Source: Siminovitchia thermophila | Lineage (GTDB): Bacteria > Bacillota > Bacilli > Bacillales > Bacillaceae_C | Length of the DNA stretch: 37,457 nt | NCBI RefSeq assembly: GCF_016909185.1 | Contig: NZ_JAFBFH010000041.1 | Span: forward strand, 1 to 37,457 | Reading direction: 5' to 3' | Translations under genes and position numbers: made by a program | Shown here: positions 33,240 to 37,457 of the stretch, piece after piece | Layout of the letters: each line of letters begins with the position of its first letter | How positions within the stretch are numbered: position 1 is the first letter of the stretch | Notes under the pieces: generated by a model | Databases searched by the model: none | Told to the model about the DNA's origin: nothing | What the model saw: the letters and a program-made list of their open reading frames with translations, nothing else

Positions 33240-33683
33240 TTAATTAACGTATTTGTTCAGTTCTTCCAAGCCGCGGCTGATCTCGTCTCGCGAGTACGCA
33301 GGCTTGCGGCTATCTTCGACGACAAGCGTTTGCCTATCCTGCATACGTCCGTTCAGCCGATAGAACAACTCCAAAGCTTTGATAGAGGCAACTCCGTTGT
33401 TACTCGTACCTTGTATCAGTTTAATGAGCTGACTATCGGCTAGGCTCCGGTAATTATCGAGTTTGTTGTCCGATATAGCCGCCATGTAGCGGGTAAAGTC
33501 CGGATTTTGGCGCCAATTATAAAGCTGGCGGTCAGTAATGCCTACTTCCTCCGCAATTTGGTCTAGCGTTTTCTTCTCACCTTTTGGGGCGAAGTCATTG
33601 GCGACAATCAGCTCGGCAGCCAACCGCTGGCCGGGCGTCAATCGTTGCTTTAATTCCTCGAAAGTAATGTAATTTTCCGACAT
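33240..33683 (-). CDS. phBC6A51-type HTH protein, small terminase-like
   Basis: 147 aa. Residues 10-70 (LTPGQRLAAELIVAN, TLDQIAEEVGITDRQLYNWR) form the DNA-binding domain of the phBC6A51 helix-turn-helix/small terminase-like group, followed by a helical oligomerisation region. Small terminases bind the packaging site and hand DNA to the large subunit. AAGGAGG precedes the ATG. No large terminase gene follows; a terminator lies 85 bp beyond, so this is either a truncated phage or a regulator. Confidence 0.75.
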   Translation of the reverse strand: MSENYITFEELKQRLTPGQRLAAELIVANDFAPKGEKKTLDQIAEEVGITDRQLYNWRQNPDFTRYMAAISDNKLDNYRSLADSQLIKLIQGTSNNGVASIKALELFYRLNGRMQDRQTLVVEDSRKPAYSRDEISRGLEELNKYVN

Positions 33684-33695
33684 TGTATAACCTCC

Positions 33696-34319
33696 TTAAT
33701 ATAGATGTCTGATTGAATCGAAATGATCGCACAATCTTTTGTATTCTACTTCGAAATATTCCTCGTCCTTCAATCGCTCGTATTCCTCGTAAACTTCCCT
33801 GCGAAATTTATCGTTTTCCTCTTTGCCGGCGTTCCATATCCAGGCGTATTGATCGAGACGCGGCGGATGATACTCGCCTTTTAAAAAGTCGAGACTAATA
33901 AACATTGACCGTACTAACTCGAAAGCAGAATCATATTCTGCATGTTTTTCTATATTCGATATAAGGACGGCCAAACAGACGCCCAATACTTTAATACCGG
34001 TCGAGTCTTTTACCTTGCCTATTAGCTCGATATATGGCCGGAATGACTGCGCCCATTGTATTTGCTCATCCGATAATGGTAAAACTTCGTTGGCTTTATC
34101 GCATAGCTGCGCGTATTTAATAGCGAATTGATGCAATGGCTGGCAACGCTCGTAAAGAGTCCACGCCATAGCAACCGATACAAAGTCGGCGGGCGGCTCC
34201 GGCGGCACTCCCCGCGCCTCACGGTCAGCTTTTATCATTGCGGCAAGTCGTTTATTCTCTGCTTTTAGTTCTTCTATCGTCAGCTTTGATGCTGGCTTAA
34301 AATTATAATCGTCTTTCAT
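33696..34319 (-). CDS. Hypothetical phage protein
   Basis: 207 aa, not recognised. N-terminal Lys/Glu-rich segment (LTIEELKAENKRLAAMIKAD), then a helical body rich in aromatic residues (YERCQPLHQFAIKYAQLCDK), no membrane segment. The start at 34319 has AAGGAG 8 bp upstream; the 243-residue reading extends through a terminator hairpin and is rejected. Ends 12 bp before the terminase-like gene, so probably co-transcribed. Confidence 0.65.
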   Translation of the reverse strand: MKDDYNFKPASKLTIEELKAENKRLAAMIKADREARGVPPEPPADFVSVAMAWTLYERCQPLHQFAIKYAQLCDKANEVLPLSDEQIQWAQSFRPYIELIGKVKDSTGIKVLGVCLAVLISNIEKHAEYDSAFELVRSMFISLDFLKGEYHPPRLDQYAWIWNAGKEENDKFRREVYEEYERLKDEEYFEVEYKRLCDHFDSIRHLY

Positions 34320-34341
34320 CGTTTCACTCCTTAAAAATAGT

Positions 34342-34371
34342 AAGGCGGAAGGTCCGACTTCCCTCCGCCTT
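34342..34371. terminator. Probable intra-operon hairpin
   Basis: AAGGCGGA (34342-34349) pairs with TCCGCCTT (34364-34371). The minus-strand continuation TTACTATTTTTAA is T-rich. A second hairpin CGTCCG-TCAG-CGGACG follows at 34373-34388. They separate the upstream small genes from the terminase-like pair. Confidence 0.5.
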
Positions 34372-34441
34372 CGTCCGTCAGCGGACGTCCTCGCGATAAT
34401 CCCCTCCACGTTTGCGCTCCGCTTCATCGGGGCTTGTCCGA

Positions 34442-34672
34442 TTAGTTTAATTTTTTCATAGCTTTACGGAATTGATGCGTATAATAAGCGCGTCTTAATC
34501 GCATCTTGCCTACGTCGGCAAACATTGCCAGCGCTCCTAATCTAAACGCTTGCCGCTCTTCATCCGTCTGTAATTGATTATGTGCGATATGATAGAAGCT
34601 AACCGCCGGATTTACTCCTTGTTTACCGATACCCGACGCCAACGCCTCTAAGTTAATCATTACGCTATTCAT
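34442..34672 (-). CDS. Hypothetical small phage protein
   Basis: 76 aa, unrecognised, helical, with a basic C-terminus (MRLRRAYYTHQFRKAMKKLN). Its ATG overlaps the stop of the preceding gene by 4 bp (ATGA), with AAGGGAGCG about 10 bp upstream, indicating coupled translation. Confidence 0.65.
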   Translation of the reverse strand: MNSVMINLEALASGIGKQGVNPAVSFYHIAHNQLQTDEERQAFRLGALAMFADVGKMRLRRAYYTHQFRKAMKKLN

Positions 34673-35448
34673 CTAGTAATCGCTCCCTTTCCTTTTAAGT
34701 GTTCCTCGTAAAACTCACGGTCAATTCCGCCGCCTTTTAGTGCGCTACTGGCTTCGTCTTGTACGACCCGACGCGCGATGTCATCGATTCGCTGCTTTCC
34801 TAGTACACTTGTCGGCAACTGTTCGGCTACTTTGACCGCGAGCAAGTCGCTATTACGAATATCCTGTACGGCGCTGATGATCGCTTGCTTGTGCGTTGCA
34901 TTGCCTTCGATTCCTCCGATTAGGCCCGCAATTTCGCCCTGTAAAGCTACTCGCTGTCCGTCTGTAAGCAAGTTAATCTCGTTTTTAATCTCCGATAATG
35001 CCACGCCTTTATCGCTGGCGCTCGCTAGTTTTAACGCTGCCCTATTTTTAAACTGTTCCGCGACGGCTCGATCGTTGTCCGTTACCTTAATAACTGCCCG
35101 CGCGGCTCTTATTTTCGCTTCTTCGATTTGTTGCGCTCGGTAAGCCTTCCATTCCGCCTCAACTTCCGCAGTCTTGGCGCGATATTCCTTTTCGAGTTTA
35201 TCGAGTTCATACTTTTGTACTTTCTCGTCTTGCAATAACGGATTGTCCGACTTGCGGATACGGTCGACATTAGCGCGGTAAGTTGTTCGCAGCTCGTCCG
35301 CCTTTTGCTCCAATCGTTGCAATTCCGGAATATCTAACTTGACCGCCTTACCACTGTCAAGTAGTGCCTGCGCTTGCTCATGTTCAGCATGAATTACTCT
35401 ATGCTTTTCGATATTTCCATCTGATTGGTACGTGAATAGCCTTGTCAT
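34669..35448 (-). CDS. Hypothetical phage coiled-coil protein
   Basis: 259 aa, unrecognised. Residues 42-120 are a long charged coiled coil (LQRLEQKADELRTTYRANVD, KYELDKLEKEYRAKTAEVEA). The remainder is Ala-rich and helical. No catalytic motif. The look is that of a scaffold or structural accessory protein, but this is only inference. AAAAGGAG precedes the ATG. Confidence 0.65.
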   Translation of the reverse strand: MTRLFTYQSDGNIEKHRVIHAEHEQAQALLDSGKAVKLDIPELQRLEQKADELRTTYRANVDRIRKSDNPLLQDEKVQKYELDKLEKEYRAKTAEVEAEWKAYRAQQIEEAKIRAARAVIKVTDNDRAVAEQFKNRAALKLASASDKGVALSEIKNEINLLTDGQRVALQGEIAGLIGGIEGNATHKQAIISAVQDIRNSDLLAVKVAEQLPTSVLGKQRIDDIARRVVQDEASSALKGGGIDREFYEEHLKGKGAITR

Positions 35449-35463
35449 TTTATCGTCTCCTTT

Positions 35464-35697
35464 TTATTTGAATGGTCGCCATGATCTGTCATCAACATAT
35501 ACGTCCGTGTAACTTTTTTCTCGCTTAATATCTGCCGCTACCGCTTGCGCCTGCTTTTCGATTTCCTCCGGGCTGTCTCCGGTAATATATTTAGTGTAAA
35601 TATCAACGTCGGTTATACTGACGCCAGCCTCCGCGAGTTTTACTTGTTTTAATTTCGATAGATAATCGGCTTTTGTTTGCTCTAGCTTTTCGCTCAT
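35464..35697 (-). CDS. Hypothetical small phage protein
   Basis: 77 aa, unrecognised (SEKLEQTKADYLSKLKQVKL, then DVDIYTKYITGDSPEEIEKQ). Start at 35697 follows GGAGGTGG. Amphipathic helices, no membrane segment. Sits between two coiled-coil genes in one operon. Confidence 0.65.
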   Translation of the reverse strand: MSEKLEQTKADYLSKLKQVKLAEAGVSITDVDIYTKYITGDSPEEIEKQAQAVAADIKREKSYTDVYVDDRSWRPFK

Positions 35698-35699
35698 AC

Positions 35700-36134
35700 T
35701 TACCACCTCCAACGTAATTTATCTTTTATGCGTTCAAATACTTTTTTGCCTAGCTCGGTCGGGTCTTTATGCTTTGGTCGATAACTTCGCCCTGACATTG
35801 GATTCGGGTCTACATAATTAATTGCTGGCGGAATCTCAAGCATTAAATTAAAAACGGACTGCTTAATTTCCTCGTCCGTTTCGCCTTCGACGTGCTCGAG
35901 ATAACGCTCGATCTGCTCGTCGTTATAGTGTAGTTCCCGCATGGCCTTGCGCTTGCTCTCCGCAATACTTTCCGCCTTAAATCCGGCGAGCCGTTCGTCT
36001 AGCTTCGCTATCTTCGATTGATAGGATTCGATCTCGCGCTCAATTTCGAGAAGGGCGTCCGTTTGATCTTCGGTAGCTTCCTTCGGCTTCATTCCGTTAT
36101 ATAGCTGTTCAGTTTCCGTCTGATTTTCGCTCAT
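35700..36134 (-). CDS. Hypothetical phage coiled-coil protein
   Basis: 144 aa, unrecognised. Residues 24-75 form a coiled coil (ALLEIEREIESYQSKIAKLD); the end has PMSGRSYRPKHKDPTELGKK. Start at 36134 is the ATG following AAGGAG about 10 bp away. The start region overlaps the end of the 52-residue gene upstream by 26 bp. Confidence 0.65.
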   Translation of the reverse strand: MSENQTETEQLYNGMKPKEATEDQTDALLEIEREIESYQSKIAKLDERLAGFKAESIAESKRKAMRELHYNDEQIERYLEHVEGETDEEIKQSVFNLMLEIPPAINYVDPNPMSGRSYRPKHKDPTELGKKVFERIKDKLRWRW

Positions 36135-36267
36135 AGTCCGCCCGCTCCTTATCAAGTTTTAGGATTTCGAGTTCTATTTCCAGTTCGTGGATACGCTCAT
36201 TCAGCTTGTTTACGCGCTGTCTTACGATTTGGCTTACGTCGTCTTTTGTAAATAGTTGTTCGCTCAT
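36109..36267 (-). CDS. Tiny coiled-coil phage protein
   Basis: 52 aa, beginning MSEQLFTKDDVSQIVRQRVN and continuing as a heptad-like helix (KLNERIHELEIELEILKLDK). AAAGGAGAG lies about 11 bp before the ATG. It overlaps the genes on both sides. The N-terminal phrase resembles the start of phage scaffold-type proteins. Short, but codon structure, ribosome binding site and coiled-coil pattern support it. Confidence 0.55.
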   Translation of the reverse strand: MSEQLFTKDDVSQIVRQRVNKLNERIHELEIELEILKLDKERADYERKSDGN

Positions 36268-36379
36268 TCTTTTTCGCACTCTCCTTTAATAGTTCGATTT
36301 GTTCCGTTGTCAATAATTCCGATAGATTTACAGACATAGGGCGGGCTTGTCTCCGCCTGTTTCGCTTTTGCTTCGTCAT
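36197..36379 (-). CDS. Tiny basic phage protein
   Basis: 60 aa, very basic: MTKQKRNRRRQARP, then SVNLSELLTTEQIELLKESA, then a basic end that lies in a different frame over the following 52-residue gene (71-bp overlap). The ATG directly abuts the stop of the HNH gene, with GGGAGCAT upstream. Either both overlapping genes are real or this one is shorter in function. Confidence 0.5.
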   Translation of the reverse strand: MTKQKRNRRRQARPMSVNLSELLTTEQIELLKESAKKNERTTIYKRRRKPNRKTARKQAE

Positions 36380-36913
36380 TTATTTATGCTCCCTCGCTTG
36401 TTCCTTCAATTCTTCGAAGATAACTTCTATGTGTACGCCGCGCCTCGTTGCCATTCGTTCAATAGTCGTTAAAATCTCGAAGTCGTCCGGCCTATCGCTC
36501 CGATCTTGCCACGTTAGTAAGTCGTGGTTAAACTTCGAACGATTACAAGTCTTGCACACGCAAGTTACGTTACTAAGCGTATTTTTTCCGCCTTTGCTTA
36601 ATGGTACGATATGTTCTAACTGGTAATCGTCCGTCACCTCTCCGCAGTAACTACACTCGCCATGCGAAATGGCAAATACGAACATAACATCATTAGCCGT
36701 TAAGTCATCGAATACGCCGTATTTAGCCGCGGCTTTCTTGGCGTCTCGCCATGCCGTCATAGCTCGTCCTCTAAACGTTGCATTATATTTACGCATACGT
36801 TCGCGCGCTGTCTCCCGTTCACACTCGATACAATACGACCTCTTGGCGCCGTAGTATTCCTCGATCGGCTTCGTCTGCTGGCAGCGCGTGCATGTTTTTA
36901 GTTCCGTACTCAT
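36380..36913 (-). CDS. HNH endonuclease with N-terminal zinc ribbon
   Basis: 177 aa. N-terminal Cys pairs (8, 11 and 28, 31) form a probable zinc ribbon. The HNH core has CSYC (87-90), the catalytic YQLEHIVPLSKGGKN (His101), then N115 and CKTCNRSK (120-127), with the four Cys holding zinc. HNH enzymes near small-terminase genes are common in Bacillus and related phages and help packaging; free-standing homing nucleases have the same core. AGGTGAG lies before the ATG, which overlaps the stop of a 27-residue gene. Confidence 0.88.
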   Translation of the reverse strand: MSTELKTCTRCQQTKPIEEYYGAKRSYCIECERETARERMRKYNATFRGRAMTAWRDAKKAAAKYGVFDDLTANDVMFVFAISHGECSYCGEVTDDYQLEHIVPLSKGGKNTLSNVTCVCKTCNRSKFNHDLLTWQDRSDRPDDFEILTTIERMATRRGVHIEVIFEELKEQAREHK

Positions 36914-36993
36914 GCGCGCTCACCTGCCCGCATACCTTCGATTCTTGCGTCGATCCTGTTTAGTCTTCGATAAATTTCAATTAATACTTTCAT
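36910..36993 (-). CDS. Leader-sized phage peptide before the HNH gene
   Basis: 27 aa (begins MKVLIEIYRRLNRIDARIEG). GAGGGAGAG before the ATG, and the stop overlaps the HNH start codon (ATGA). A likely translational-coupling peptide, or a tiny protein in its own right. Confidence 0.5.
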   Translation of the reverse strand: MKVLIEIYRRLNRIDARIEGMRAGERA

Positions 36994-37014
36994 TCTCTCG
37001 ATCTCTCCCTCGAT

Positions 37015-37146
37015 TTAATTTTTTAGTTGTTCGTCAATCTTGCGTAAAATATCGTTAATCTCAAGCGTTACATGATGACCCGCCTTTTTTAGCTCCGCCA
37101 ATGCTCGGAGATACGATATAAGGGCGTCCAGCCGTGTTTCTCTCAC
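37015..37146 (-). CDS. Tiny phage protein
   Basis: 43 aa, GTG start with AAGGAGCG about 5 bp upstream; amphipathic helical sequence (RLDALISYLRALAELKKAGH, LEINDILRKIDEQLKN). Unrecognised. Lies 21 bp before the next small gene in the same direction. Confidence 0.5.
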   Translation of the reverse strand: MRETRLDALISYLRALAELKKAGHHVTLEINDILRKIDEQLKN

Positions 37147-37202
37147 TCTCTCGCTCCTTCCGCTTACCCTCCGGCCGCGTACTGGCCATCATCGGATATT
37201 TT

Positions 37203-37230
37203 AAAATTTCACTTGACAAACGCTCCGAAA
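37203..37230 (+). promoter_or_regulatory. 17-bp shared motif with a promoter-like layout
   Basis: AAAATTTCACTTGACAA (37203-37219) is identical to 29474-29490. Here TTGACA is followed after 16 bp by TAAAAT on the plus strand, which would transcribe antisense to the HTH gene at 37245-37451. No plus-strand gene follows within the window. Confidence 0.4.
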
Positions 37231-37244
37231 GTGCTAAAATAAAG

Positions 37245-37451
37245 TTAAAATGGGGTATTCTGATTAAATTTTTCCATAAACAAATAAAAATCGTCGTCTA
37301 ATTCCATTTCAAGGCGCGCGAGCTTTGCCCGTACATAATCGGACACATCGCGCCCGCCCTGCTCGATAATACACACGGTACCAACTGAAATACCGAGACG
37401 CTTGGCAAACTCCGCCATAGACAGGCCAAGATAATGCCTAATAGCTTTCAC
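37245..37451 (-). CDS. Xre-type HTH regulator (possibly incomplete at window edge)
   Basis: 68 aa as read, from a GTG at 37451 whose ribosome binding site region lies off the window, so the true start may be further upstream. Residues 10-40 (LSMAEFAKRLGISVGTVCII, EQGGRDVSDYVRAKLAR) are a clear helix-turn-helix. The remainder is acidic. It precedes the small genes and HNH gene of the second element and may regulate them. Confidence 0.75.
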   Translation of the reverse strand: MKAIRHYLGLSMAEFAKRLGISVGTVCIIEQGGRDVSDYVRAKLARLEMELDDDFYLFMEKFNQNTPF

Positions 37452-37457
37452 CTTGTT

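Noticed and set aside
32961-33443. Plus-strand reading of 160 residues
   Set aside because: It runs antisense through a strong terminator and the end of the terminase-like gene, has no ribosome binding site and looks like translated non-coding sequence.

Overview
The window looks like a piece of a Bacillaceae chromosome. Supporting signs are strong AAGGAGG-type ribosome binding sites, moderate-to-low GC, use of TTG and GTG starts, a sigma-K-like sporulation promoter, and phage genes of the Bacillus PBSX / Siphovirus type. Species cannot be named from the sequence alone.

Left part (1-15,100), host chromosome. A flavin-reductase / short-chain dehydrogenase pair and a nitroreductase lie on the minus strand. 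They are followed by a plus-strand two-gene cassette (4031-5473): a predicted TIR/deoxyribosyltransferase-like protein and a Cys/Arg/Tyr-rich partner, behind a sigma-K-like promoter. Next come a methyl-accepting chemotaxis protein and a five-gene minus-strand operon (14143 to 8444). That operon encodes an ABC importer of the glycerol-3-phosphate/sugar class (ATPase, two permeases, lipoprotein binding protein) and ends in an RNase J-like beta-CASP metallo-hydrolase. A 56-residue gene (14898-15068) with two CRCRE motifs sits just before the phage region. Several gaps hold decayed coding sequence.

Middle part (about 15,200-32,935), prophage 1. Read from right to left it has a broken tyrosine integrase beside a tRNA-Val 3' fragment (attachment-site scar), an ImmA-type peptidase, an Xre repressor, and a lambda-like operator/promoter switch. 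A Cro-like protein, replisome organizer, DnaC-like loader and Xpf-like sigma factor follow. A complete non-contractile tail module comes next (major tail protein, frameshifted tail chaperone, tape measure, Dit, Tal/endopeptidase, S74 fibre), then XhlA, holin and amidase. No terminase, portal, protease, capsid or connector is present: the late activator is separated from the major tail gene by only 450 bp of non-coding sequence. A dead IS3/IS150-type element sits between tail and lysis genes. The module is therefore either a decaying prophage or a headless, flexible-tail (F-type, monocin-like) tailocin candidate.

Right part (about 32,950-37,457), a second phage-like element, all minus strand and cut by the window end. 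It has an HTH regulator, several tiny translationally coupled genes, an HNH endonuclease, coiled-coil proteins of unknown role, and a small-terminase-like HTH protein. The operon ends at a strong terminator right next to prophage 1's attachment scar, with no large terminase.

The most interesting points are the tail-only cassette, a classical T TTT TTG slippery site joining the two tail-chaperone frames, a tail fibre module split across two reading frames, and the TIR-like two-gene cassette. A degenerate second copy of the tRNA-fragment-plus-terminator also occurs 24.5 kb away from the first.
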